Origin: Candidatus Merdivicinus intestinavium
GTDB lineage: Bacteria > Bacillota > Clostridia > Oscillospirales > Ruminococcaceae
Assembly: GCA_018713245.1 (NCBI GenBank)
Contig: DVFM01000078.1
Location: forward strand, 1 to 46,434
Direction of reading: 5' to 3'
Length of the DNA: 46,434 nt
The notes under the pieces are model-generated. The model was not told the origin of the DNA. It was given only the letters and a program-made list of their open reading frames with translations, and did no database searches. The translations under genes and the position numbers were made by a program. Positions 17,038 to 24,113 of this stretch are shown here, one piece after another. Within the stretch, counting starts at the first letter, position 1; every line of letters begins with the position of its first letter.

Positions 17038-17567
17038 AGTATCGGGAATATCTGCCGGAATTTCTGCGGGAAATCGAGGATTTCCGGGGGCTGGAGGAGG
17101 GTTTCGGCCCGGAAACGGAGCGCTTCCGGGAAAAGTCGGCGGCAGCGGCGGACGAATGCTGCGCGGAGACGGCGGGGGAAGCGGGAATCGAACGGTTCGA
17201 GCGAATGCTGGGGCTGCCGGCCGGGGACATGGACCTGGAACAGCGGCGCGGGCAGGTGCTGGGGAGGCTGCGCGACCTTCCGCCCTACTCGGCGGGGTGG
17301 CTGTACCGGAAGCTCAGGACGCTCTGCGGAGAGGACGGCTTCCTTTTGGAGGAGGACGCCGAAAACCTCCGCCTGCGGATTGGCGTGCCGGGGGACAGGC
17401 AGGCGGGCGTTCGGACGCTGCACCGGTCGCTGCGGGAGAGCATTCCGGCCAACGTGGAGCTGCACATGGGGCTTTTGTTCCGGGAATCGGGGAGCGCGCG
17501 GTTCGGCGCCTGGGTGCAGACCGGCGAAAGGATAGAATGGAGGACAGAACAGAGTGGCACAGTTTGA
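17034..17567 (+). CDS. Baseplate protein (XkdU-like, DUF2313)
   Basis: This 177-residue protein carries the DUF2313 pattern: MKYREYLPEFLREIEDF at the start, ERMLGLPAGDMDLEQRRGQV, and LRIGVPGDRQAGVRTLHRSL followed by IPANVELHMGL. It joins the wedge to fibres. It overlaps the previous gene by 4 bp and the fibre gene start by 14 bp, so translation is coupled. Confidence 0.88.
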   Translation: MKYREYLPEFLREIEDFRGLEEGFGPETERFREKSAAAADECCAETAGEAGIERFERMLGLPAGDMDLEQRRGQVLGRLRDLPPYSAGWLYRKLRTLCGEDGFLLEEDAENLRLRIGVPGDRQAGVRTLHRSLRESIPANVELHMGLLFRESGSARFGAWVQTGERIEWRTEQSGTV

Positions 17568-18645
17568 AATTCACATCACGGAAAAAGGCCGGGAGATGCT
17601 GGCGGCGTCCGTGGGAGGGCAGGCGGTACAGTTCACCCGGATGGCCCTGGGCGACGGGGGATACAGCGGCGATCTGAGCCTGGTGGAAGAGCTGATTTCT
17701 CAGAAGCTGGAACTGGAAATCGGCAGGGTGGAACATCGGGGGAGCGATGCCAGCATTCAAGGGACCATTACGGCGGACACCGAATTTGCGCCGTTTTACT
17801 GGAGGGAAATCGGCCTGTATGCAAAAATGCCCGGTGGCCCGGAAATGCTGGCGGTTTATGGGAACGCGGGCGAAAAGGCGGATTACCTGGACGGAACCAG
17901 CGGCGCGCTGGACGAAAAGATCATTCGGATTACCATTCGGACGGAGCCGGATCAGGTGGTGGCGGATGTCTCCGGGGTCCTTTATGCAACGAGGGAAGAA
18001 TTGCAGCAGCACCGGGACGATCCGGCGGCCCATCTGAAGCCGCTCACCCACCAGAAATCCGGCACGGCGCATGCGCTGGAGGGGCTGGCAGGGGTCAATG
18101 GGATTGTCGCCGGCATTTTTACCGCTACAGCCAGTTTTACCGCCGGGGATACCATCACGGTGGACGGCACGGCCTACACCATCCAGCTTTCCAACGGCGA
18201 AGCGGCGGAGGACAACCTCTTTGTGAGCGGGGCCTCCGTCCCGGTGGTCATTGATACGGCGGGGAAAAAGGTAAATTTTAAGGCTGCCGGGGCATCGCGC
18301 AAGTTTGCTTCCGGCAGTATCAGCGGGATTTATGGAGGCGGGACATCCACCATTACCCTCGGCTGGGAACCGAAATATATCTTTTGTATCTGCAATCAAA
18401 CCGGAAGAATGGAACCGGAAAATTTGACTGCATCCGCGCTTGCTTATATTGACGGTCTGGTTACAGGATTTGCCGAATCCGACAATACTCCGGACGGCGC
18501 GGCATATATACGGACGGCTCTCAATGTCATTCAGACAACGAAAACAGGGTTTACCGTCAACAATATCCCAGTCAGGCTGTGGGGAAACGAGAATTCTTAC
18601 TTTTTTCCGTACAGCCGGGAGACCTTTTACTGGGCCTTTGACTAA
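17554..18645 (+). CDS. Phage tail fibre protein (DUF3751-like N-terminus)
   Basis: This 363-residue protein starts at GTG 17554 inside the end of the XkdU gene. The N-terminal part (EIHITEKGREMLAAS, TRMALGDGGYSG) is the typical phage tail-collar fibre domain that attaches to the baseplate. The C-terminal part, from about residue 190, is beta-rich and from base 18360 on has more AT and less G than its neighbours, as expected for a swapped receptor-binding tip. It is short for a fibre, so host range may be narrow. Confidence 0.85.
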   Translation: MAQFEIHITEKGREMLAASVGGQAVQFTRMALGDGGYSGDLSLVEELISQKLELEIGRVEHRGSDASIQGTITADTEFAPFYWREIGLYAKMPGGPEMLAVYGNAGEKADYLDGTSGALDEKIIRITIRTEPDQVVADVSGVLYATREELQQHRDDPAAHLKPLTHQKSGTAHALEGLAGVNGIVAGIFTATASFTAGDTITVDGTAYTIQLSNGEAAEDNLFVSGASVPVVIDTAGKKVNFKAAGASRKFASGSISGIYGGGTSTITLGWEPKYIFCICNQTGRMEPENLTASALAYIDGLVTGFAESDNTPDGAAYIRTALNVIQTTKTGFTVNNIPVRLWGNENSYFFPYSRETFYWAFD

Positions 18646-18655
18646 GGAGGTTTTT

Positions 18656-18895
18656 ATGAAAACAATGCTGATTTACGACAACGCGGGGACAATCTGGGTG
18701 AGTATTACGGGGGATTACGCAAAGCCGGACGGGCTGCCGTATCTGGAAACGGAAATTCCGGAGGGGTATTTTGCCGCGTCGGTGAACGTGGAAACCAAAG
18801 AACCAATCTTGCAGGCCTACCCCAAATCAGATATGGAAAAACGGATGGAAGAGCTGGAAGCCCAGGTTGCAGCCATGACCGGAACGGAGGAATGA
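18656..18895 (+). CDS. Small tail-fibre-associated protein
   Basis: This 79-residue protein has an AAGGAGG site and ends in a short acidic coiled-coil-like stretch (KSDMEKRMEELEAQVAAMTG). It resembles the small XkdW/DUF-type proteins downstream of fibres, which act as fibre assembly chaperones or tip parts. Function is inferred from position. The next gene starts 3 bp after its stop. Confidence 0.65.
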   Translation: MKTMLIYDNAGTIWVSITGDYAKPDGLPYLETEIPEGYFAASVNVETKEPILQAYPKSDMEKRMEELEAQVAAMTGTEE

Positions 18896-18898
18896 AGG

Positions 18899-19336
18899 AT
18901 GACACTGGAACAGAAGATTGCGCGCGCAAAGCAAATCCGCAGAATGGCGATGATAAACGCCGAAACTTTGGAGGACAGCCAGGCGGCGGAGGTCCGCACC
19001 CTTTATCCTGAATGGAAAGCCGGCGAAGCGGTGGAACCCGGCGACAGGCGATATCGGACGCCTGTGGACACCCTCTACAAAGTGCGGGAAGGCAAAGGCC
19101 ACACGACGCAGGAAGGCTGGGAGCCGGAAAACATGGCCGACAGCTGGGAAGCTCTGGACGTGGAGCACGCCGGGACCATCGACGACCCCATCCCGGCCAA
19201 GCCCAACATGCGGTACTATCCGGGCAAATACTACCTGGACGGCGGCAAGGTTTATAAGTGCACCCGGGACACGGAACAGGCCATTTCCCAGCTGCCCCAC
19301 GAGCTGGTGGGTGTGTATTTTGAGGAGGCGGAGTAG
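18899..19336 (+). CDS. Fibre accessory with carbohydrate-binding-like C-terminus
   Basis: This 145-residue protein has a helical, basic N-terminus (EQKIARAKQIRRMAM), a WEPENMADSWEAL segment and a C-terminal YPGKYYLDGGKVYKCTRD, which resembles chitin-binding (CBM5/12-like) modules seen on phage tail proteins. It could bind cell-surface glycan. It is the last structural gene before the small toxin-like ORF. Confidence 0.65.
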   Translation: MTLEQKIARAKQIRRMAMINAETLEDSQAAEVRTLYPEWKAGEAVEPGDRRYRTPVDTLYKVREGKGHTTQEGWEPENMADSWEALDVEHAGTIDDPIPAKPNMRYYPGKYYLDGGKVYKCTRDTEQAISQLPHELVGVYFEEAE

Positions 19337-19364
19337 GATTTTGGCGGCAGAATAAGCGGACAAA

Positions 19365-19393
19365 TTGACAGATTCTGCCGGATGCGGTAGATT
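19365..19393 (+). promoter_or_regulatory. Promoter of the small membrane protein gene
   Basis: TTGACA (19365-19370), a 17-bp spacer and TAGATT (19388-19393). The expected transcript starts near a hairpin, TTTGCC-gtaa-GGCAAA (19394-19409), which would give a structured 5' end as in many type I toxin mRNAs. Confidence 0.65.
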
Positions 19394-19457
19394 TTTGCCG
19401 TAAGGCAAACGAAAACGGCAGGCGGTTCACTTTTGCCCTCGAAAGGGGGCGATTGCG

Positions 19458-19559
19458 ATGGATTATACGGCGTTGATATTACTTATCATCATCCTCTTTC
19501 TCGTGAAAGAAATAATCCGCATCAGCAATAAAAAAGATAACCGCCCAGCGACCAACTAG
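19458..19559 (+). CDS. Small single-span membrane protein, type I toxin-like
   Basis: This 33-residue product is an N-terminal hydrophobic helix (YTALILLIIILFLVKEII) followed by a basic tail, NKKDNRPATN. It has a strong AAAGGGGG site 8 nt before the ATG. This is the make-up of Fst/TxpA/BsrG-like and holin-like toxins, which insert into the membrane and depolarise it. Its 3' codons form half of a long hairpin, and an antisense promoter points back at it. Alternatively it is a phage lysis accessory. It is too short for a confident family assignment. Confidence 0.65.
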   Translation: MDYTALILLIIILFLVKEIIRISNKKDNRPATN

Positions 19560-19610
19560 TGCGGTTGTCTTTTTACTGTTCTAGAAGGCGAACCGTCTAT
19601 CGGCTGCCTT
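19528..19610 (-). ncRNA. Predicted antisense RNA (candidate type I antitoxin)
   Basis: A - strand promoter (TTGACA 19645-19640, 17-bp spacer, TATAAA 19622-19617) would start an RNA near 19610. It would run through a hairpin (19585-19610) and end after the AACCGC/GCGGTT stem followed by a T run (about 19530). The RNA of about 80 nt is complementary to the last codons and 3' UTR of the toxin-like mRNA. No expression data; the boundaries are predicted. Confidence 0.6.
19531..19574. terminator. Bidirectional terminator shared by toxin-like and antisense RNAs
   Basis: A 14-bp stem (AAAAAGATAACCGC at 19531-19544 with GCGGTTGTCTTTTT at 19561-19574, one G-U pair) and 16-nt loop. It has T runs at the end on both strands. 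Confidence 0.75.
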
Positions 19611-19616
19611 ACGTTT

Positions 19617-19645
19617 TTTATAGCCGGTTCCGGCGAAAATGTCAA
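19617..19645 (-). promoter_or_regulatory. Antisense promoter facing the toxin-like gene
   Basis: Perfect TTGACA and TATAAA with exactly 17 bp between them on the - strand. There is no protein gene downstream on that strand, so it is best explained as driving an antisense RNA. Confidence 0.7.
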
Positions 19646-19708
19646 GCCCGCCCATCCGGGTTTCGGGCGGCGGAGCTTTTGATGGGATTTTTCAAGGAGG
19701 GGAAAGCT

Positions 19709-20140
19709 ATGATAAAACATATGGGAGAAACGGTCTGCGCGGCTGCCGGAGCTGTGGGCGGCGCGATTGCGGCGGCTTTCGGCGGATGGAGCTGCGATTT
19801 GACGGTGCTGGTGGCGTTTATGGCCATCGATTACCTGACGGGGCTGCTGGCGGCAGCGCTGGGAAAGTCCCCCAAAACCGAGGGCGGCGGGCTTTCGTCG
19901 GCGGTGGGATGGCTGGGGCTGGCCCGGAAGGCGGCAACGCTGCTGTTGGTGCTGGTGGCCCACGGGCTGGACGTAATGCTGGGAGCGGAATATGTGCGGA
20001 CAGCGGCGGTGATCGCCTTTATCGTCAACGAGGCGCTGTCCATCCTGGAGAACGCCGGGCTACTGGGCGTCCCGCTGCCGGAGGTCATCCGGAAGGCGCT
20101 GGAGGTCCTTCGCGGCAGGGAAAATCCAGAAGAAATCTGA
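19709..20140 (+). CDS. Phage holin (toxin secretion/lysis holin family)
   Basis: This 143-residue protein has ATG 19709 behind AAGGAGGGG; the open frame upstream to 19559 is non-coding. It contains the TcdE/Cph1-type holin pattern: a hydrophobic N-terminal span with LVAFMAIDYLTGLLAAALG, then SAVGWLGLARKAATLLLVLV followed by AHGLDVMLG, and later VIAFIVNEALSILENAGLLG. Holins form membrane pores that release endolysin or particles. No endolysin gene follows; the module ends at the terminator. Confidence 0.9.
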   Translation: MIKHMGETVCAAAGAVGGAIAAAFGGWSCDLTVLVAFMAIDYLTGLLAAALGKSPKTEGGGLSSAVGWLGLARKAATLLLVLVAHGLDVMLGAEYVRTAAVIAFIVNEALSILENAGLLGVPLPEVIRKALEVLRGRENPEEI

Positions 20141-20149
20141 CCAATCGGA

Positions 20150-20188
20150 AACCGGGAAAGCGGGGAAACGCCTGCTTTCCCGGTTTTT
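20150..20188 (+). terminator. Terminator ending the prophage-like block
   Basis: A 12-bp perfect stem (AACCGGGAAAGC with GCTTTCCCGGTT) runs into a T run at 20184-20188, ten bases after the holin stop. It marks the right end of the block. Confidence 0.85.
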
Positions 20189-20231
20189 GCGCGTCAAAGT
20201 TTATTTTTGCGGCAGGAAATGAAAATGGGGG

Positions 20232-20288
20232 TTGACAGGTGAGGTTTGTCGTGGTAAACTAGCGATGTAAGGTTCATTGCGACAAACC
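20232..20288 (+). promoter_or_regulatory. blaI promoter and probable operator
   Basis: TTGACA (20232-20237), 17 bp, TAAACT (20255-20260). A perfect inverted repeat, GGTTTGTCG (20243-20251) and CGACAAACC (20280-20288), brackets the -10 and start region. It is a likely site for the BlaI-type repressor encoded just downstream. Confidence 0.7.
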
Positions 20289-20304
20289 AATCCGGAGGAC
20301 GAAA

Positions 20305-20676
20305 ATGGAACGAATCAAACTGTTTGACGCCGAATACCGGCTGATGGACATTATCTGGGACCGGGAACCGGTCAACTCCACCGAACTGTCCCGCGTCTGC
20401 CAGGAAAAGCTGGGCTGGAAAAAGCCCACCACCTACAACATGCTCCGCAAGCTGGGAGAGCGGGGGATTCTGCAAAACGAAAACGCCACCGTCACCGCCC
20501 TGGTGAAGCGGGAGCAGATTCTCCGCTGCGAGGGGGAGGAACTGGTGGAAAAGGCGGGGTCCCTGCCGGCCTTTCTGGCGGCGTTTTTGAAGGGGAGGAA
20601 GATCACGGCCGAGGAAGCCGCCCAGCTGCGGCGGATGATTGAGGAGGCGGAGGATCATGACGGAAATCTTCATTGA
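20305..20676 (+). CDS. blaI: BlaI/MecI/CopY family transcriptional repressor
   Basis: This 123-residue winged-helix protein has LFDAEYRLMDIIWDREPVNS at the start and KPTTYNMLRKLGERGIL as the recognition helix region, both typical of the BlaI family. Such repressors are inactivated when a partner M56 sensor peptidase cleaves them. The M56 gene overlaps its end by 20 bp. No beta-lactamase or PBP gene lies nearby, so the signal here is probably not a beta-lactam. The symbol denotes the family. Confidence 0.88.
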   Translation: MERIKLFDAEYRLMDIIWDREPVNSTELSRVCQEKLGWKKPTTYNMLRKLGERGILQNENATVTALVKREQILRCEGEELVEKAGSLPAFLAAFLKGRKITAEEAAQLRRMIEEAEDHDGNLH

Positions 20677-23122
20677 GGTGCTCAACTGTACGCTGGCGGC
20701 TGCAATCGCGGGGCTGGCGGTGCTGCTTCTGCGGATTCTGCTGCGGCGGGCGCCGAAAAAATTCTCCTATCTGCTGTGGGCGGTTGTGCTGTTCCGGGCG
20801 CTTTGCCCGTTTTCGCCGGAGAGCGCGCTGAGCCTGATGCCGGTGCAGAGCCGCCCCATTTCCCAGGACATTGTTTACCAGCAGAGTCCGCATATCGACA
20901 CCGGCGTCCCCGCCGTGGACGACGCGGCCGGCGCTGTGCTGCAATATGCCGCGCCGCAGGCGGCTTCCAGCGCCAACCCCCTTCAGGTCTGGATGTTTGT
21001 GCTGGCCGTTTTGTGGGCGGCAGGGGCGGTTTTGCTGGTCCTGTGGGCGGCTGTTTCCTACTGGCGGCTGAGGCGGCGGCTCCGGACGGCGGTCCGGCTG
21101 GAGGGAAACGTCTGGGAGACGGACCGCATCGGCACGGCGGTGGTCATGGGCTTTTTCCGCCCGGCTGTTTACCTGCCCGCCGGGCTTTCGCAGGAGGAGC
21201 AGGAGGTCATCCTGGCCCACGAGCGGGTGCACCTCGCCCGGAAGGACCACTGGTTCAAGGCGCTGGCCTTTCTGGCTTTATGCATCCACTGGTTCAACCC
21301 GGTTTTGTGGCTCTGCTGGCATTTTGCCCAGAAAGATATGGAAATGAGCTGCGACGAAGTCGTTCTTCGAGACATGGAAGGGGACGGCCGCAAGCGGTAT
21401 TCGCTGACGCTGCTGCGGCTGTCGGAGCGGCAGTCGGGGCTGTTCTCCCCCATCGCGTTCGGCGAAAATGGGGTCAAGGGGCGCATAAAAAACGTCCTGC
21501 GGTACAAAAAGCCGGTGGGTTGGGTGCTGGTTGCCGCCGGACTGCTGGCGGCGGGGCTGATTGCGGGGCTCTTTTTCAATCCGCCGGGCGAAAGGACGCT
21601 GGCGGAAACGGACGAATGCTACGACCTGGAAGCGCAGCAGTATGACCGGGCCTGGGTGGATTTTCGGGACCGGGTGCTGCTCCGGAGCGGGGAGGATATC
21701 CGGGACATCGGGCAGTTTTTGGAGCAGGTCCGGCTGAAGCCCGGGGAAATCCAAACGGACAGCCCGGACCGGGAAGAAAGCGGCATCCGTTTCGCCCTGG
21801 CGCCGGCGGATGCGGACGGCGTGGAGGATGCTTATACCGTTCAATTCTCCGTAGGGTTCCGGGAGGCGGTCCTGAGCGGCACGGACGGCAGCTATGCGCG
21901 TTACGAGGTGGCCAATCCGGAGGAGCTTACCGCCCTTTGGGATGCTTCTCTTGGGCAGGAGCTGGGCACCAGCGGTTTGTGGCTGTCCTTCGCCGTCTAT
22001 CTGGGCGGGGCGGAGGTGAGCCGGGTCAATTTTGCCGACTGGGAGTCGGTTTCGCAGACGACCGCTTACCTGCTTTCCGGCGAGCCGCAATCGGAACCGG
22101 TGAGCCGGGACCGGCCGGACGCGGCCGATTATCTGGAAATCAGCCTGGGGGCGGACCGCGTCTATTTCGTCTATGAGGAAGAAGGGCGGTACTGGGCGGA
22201 ATGTCAGAACGAATACCGCCACGTGATTCCCGCCGAAAGCTACGCTTCCCTGATGCGGTACGCTACGGTGAACCGCGACAGCCGGATGCCGGCCCTCGTT
22301 TCGACAGAGGTTTACGGGCCGGACAGCGACGGGGAAGGGCTGCCCCTGCTGCTGACCGGCGGGTCTTTGCCGGAGGAAACCCTTTATACGGTGCGGGCGG
22401 ATTCCGGGAGCCTGCTGGCGCTGGGGGAAAACGGCCCGGTTCCCGCGGATGGGGAGTATCCCGCCGGGACGGTGTTTTACTGGGTCCCGGAGAACTTCCC
22501 CTCCGGCGGTTTGGCCCTGATCTCCGCGGAGTGGCAGGAGGGCGATTTTACCCACAGCGCGCCGCTGATGCTCACCTGTTCGGACGGCTTCTGGCGAAGC
22601 ACGGAAACAGAGTGGTCGGAAGCCATCCTGCCCCTGCCCTTCCAGGCCGGCGATTTGGCGGTGGGGGAATACCGGGTCAAGCTGCTGATGATCCTGCCCG
22701 GCGATTCGGAGGTGGACGCGCCCGGCGGCGGGACCTATGAACAGAATTACCGCGGCGAATATATCCTGCGCCTCAGCCGGAACGGCACGGACCTCTTTGA
22801 GCTGGTGCTGGGGGAGCGGAATTTTCCCGGCGGCATCCTGATCCGTTCCACGGACTACGACGGGGACCCCGACACCCCGGAATTTGCCCTGGGGCAGTGG
22901 GCGGGCAGCAGCCAGATGGCCTACGAAATCTTTTCCATCCGCGGCGGGGAGCTGGTTTCCTGCGGGGAAATCCTGAGCTCCGAATTCCGGGAGGATTTTT
23001 CCCCGGTGTTTTCCGCGGAGGACGGGGTCATCCGCACCAGCCTTTACGATACGGAAGCGGGGGAGCTCCGGCAGGTATCGTGGGCGTATGACGAGACGAT
23101 GGGGCGGTTTGTCCTGGAATAA
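20657..23122 (+). CDS. M56 (BlaR1/MecR1-like) sensor metallopeptidase, extended
   Basis: This 821-residue protein has N-terminal membrane spans, then the M56 zinc peptidase (LPAGLSQEEQEVILAHERVH with HERVH, and EMSCDEVVLRDM) and a further span near residues 285-310 (GWVLVAAGLLAAGLIAGLFF). The 500-residue extracellular part is unusual. It contains no penicillin-binding domain; instead it has YILRLSRNGTDLFELVLG and STDYDGDPDTPEFALGQW, a repeat type found in clostridial M56 proteins. ATG 20657 follows GGAGG. The ligand is unknown. Confidence 0.85.
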   Translation: MTEIFIEVLNCTLAAAIAGLAVLLLRILLRRAPKKFSYLLWAVVLFRALCPFSPESALSLMPVQSRPISQDIVYQQSPHIDTGVPAVDDAAGAVLQYAAPQAASSANPLQVWMFVLAVLWAAGAVLLVLWAAVSYWRLRRRLRTAVRLEGNVWETDRIGTAVVMGFFRPAVYLPAGLSQEEQEVILAHERVHLARKDHWFKALAFLALCIHWFNPVLWLCWHFAQKDMEMSCDEVVLRDMEGDGRKRYSLTLLRLSERQSGLFSPIAFGENGVKGRIKNVLRYKKPVGWVLVAAGLLAAGLIAGLFFNPPGERTLAETDECYDLEAQQYDRAWVDFRDRVLLRSGEDIRDIGQFLEQVRLKPGEIQTDSPDREESGIRFALAPADADGVEDAYTVQFSVGFREAVLSGTDGSYARYEVANPEELTALWDASLGQELGTSGLWLSFAVYLGGAEVSRVNFADWESVSQTTAYLLSGEPQSEPVSRDRPDAADYLEISLGADRVYFVYEEEGRYWAECQNEYRHVIPAESYASLMRYATVNRDSRMPALVSTEVYGPDSDGEGLPLLLTGGSLPEETLYTVRADSGSLLALGENGPVPADGEYPAGTVFYWVPENFPSGGLALISAEWQEGDFTHSAPLMLTCSDGFWRSTETEWSEAILPLPFQAGDLAVGEYRVKLLMILPGDSEVDAPGGGTYEQNYRGEYILRLSRNGTDLFELVLGERNFPGGILIRSTDYDGDPDTPEFALGQWAGSSQMAYEIFSIRGGELVSCGEILSSEFREDFSPVFSAEDGVIRTSLYDTEAGELRQVSWAYDETMGRFVLE

Positions 23123-23128
23123 ATGCCG

Positions 23129-23176
23129 AAACCGGCGGGGCCGCCTGAGATGCGGGCCTTGCCGGTTTTCCTTTTC
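23129..23176 (+). terminator. Terminator after the M56 gene, overlapping next promoter
   Basis: An 8-bp stem, AAACCGGC (23129-23136) with GCCGGTTT (23161-23168), and a small internal hairpin, followed by TCCTTTTC. The terminator stem also holds the -35 of the following gene. Confidence 0.6.
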
Positions 23177-23187
23177 TGTGCTATACT
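23159..23187 (+). promoter_or_regulatory. Promoter of the GNAT acetyltransferase gene
   Basis: TTGCCG (23159-23164), 17-bp spacer, TATACT (23182-23187), 28 bp before the GTG start. Confidence 0.6.
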
Positions 23188-23215
23188 GGATGCAAAACGG
23201 ACGGAGGGATCGACT

Positions 23216-24106
23216 GTGAAAACAGAGGTACGGGGGCTGCGGTTTGCCTGCGGCCGGGAGGTGCGGGACGTCCCCGCCCTGCGGGAGAGCTTTTTCGAGC
23301 TGGCCCGGGAGGTTTTTTCGCTGGGTTTTGCGCCCTGGCACCGGGGCGGCTATTGGGGGGAGGAATACCGGCCCTATGTTTTATGCAGCGGGGAGCGGGT
23401 TGTTTCCTGCGTGGCCGTCAACGACATCCGCACCCGCCTGAACGGCGCGGAGAAACGCTTTGTCCAGCTGGGAACGGTGATGACTCATCCGGAATGGCGC
23501 GGACGGGGCCTTTCCCGCTTTCTCATGGAGCGGGCGCTGGCGGATGCCGCGGACGCCGACGGCGTGTATCTCTTTGCCAACGACAGCGTACTGGACTTTT
23601 ACCCCCGGTTCGGGTTCCGGACGGAAGGGGAGTTTCAGTGCCGGACGGCGGTTCCGCCCCGCCCTGGCCGGGTCCGGAAGCTCTGTATGGATATCCCGGC
23701 GGACCGGGAGGCTCTCCTTTCCCGATACCGCAGCTGCAATAACCCCTATTCCTCCTTCCCCCTGCTGGAAAACCAGGGGCTTTTGATGTTTTACTGCGGG
23801 AATTTCTGGAAGGATGGGGTGTATCTGCTGGAGGATACGGGCCTGGCGGCGATTACATTTCCCGGGGAGGCGGGGCAGTTTCTCTGCTGCGAGCTGTTCG
23901 GGGAGGGGAAAGCGCCTCTTTCGGAGGCGCTGGGCGTTCTGGCGGCGCATTTTTCCGCCGGGGAGGCCGTTCTGGGCTTTCCGCCGGCGGACCCCCGGCT
24001 GCCGCGCTTTCCTTACCGGGAGGAGGACACCACCCTCTTTGTGCTGGAGGGGCGGGAAAGCCCCTGCCCGGAGAAGGGGATGCTCCCCCTGGTGAGCTAC
24101 GCCTGA
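23216..24106 (+). CDS. GNAT family N-acetyltransferase
   Basis: This 296-residue protein starts at a GTG preceded by GGAGG. The GNAT acetyl-CoA site is VMTHPEWRGRGLSRFLMERAL (about residues 86-106) with the R/Q-x-x-G-x-G/A loop RGRGLS. The second half is a likely extra domain seen in two-domain GNAT proteins of Firmicutes (Eis-like layout is possible, but the length is shorter). It transfers an acetyl group to an unknown amine. It has its own promoter and is convergent with sigG. Confidence 0.85.
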   Translation: MKTEVRGLRFACGREVRDVPALRESFFELAREVFSLGFAPWHRGGYWGEEYRPYVLCSGERVVSCVAVNDIRTRLNGAEKRFVQLGTVMTHPEWRGRGLSRFLMERALADAADADGVYLFANDSVLDFYPRFGFRTEGEFQCRTAVPPRPGRVRKLCMDIPADREALLSRYRSCNNPYSSFPLLENQGLLMFYCGNFWKDGVYLLEDTGLAAITFPGEAGQFLCCELFGEGKAPLSEALGVLAAHFSAGEAVLGFPPADPRLPRFPYREEDTTLFVLEGRESPCPEKGMLPLVSYA

Positions 24107-24113
24107 GCCGGGG

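Larger units (their letters stand above)
4113..20188. mobile_element. Reduced PBSX-like contractile-tail prophage without integrase
   Basis: The block holds a repressor/ImmA pair, packaging genes, head genes, contractile tail, baseplate and fibre genes and a holin, in the order known from Bacillus PBSX (xtmA-xtmB-xkdE...xkdU). No integrase, excisionase, replication gene, endolysin or long tape-measure gene is present, and I saw no flanking att repeat or tRNA. The genes are intact and closely packed, with no obvious stop or frameshift damage. The edges are set by gene content and are approximate on the left. Possible states are a defective prophage, a tailocin-like or gene-transfer-agent-like particle, or a satellite that relies on genes elsewhere. 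Confidence 0.85.

Noticed and set aside
4863..20304. attL/attR or tRNA at the prophage edges
   Set aside because: I could not find a direct repeat or tRNA at the edges by eye; a computed repeat search over both flanks would decide.
20305..23122. Beta-lactam resistance locus
   Set aside because: BlaI and M56 families are present, but there is no beta-lactamase or PBP gene and the sensor lacks a penicillin-binding domain.
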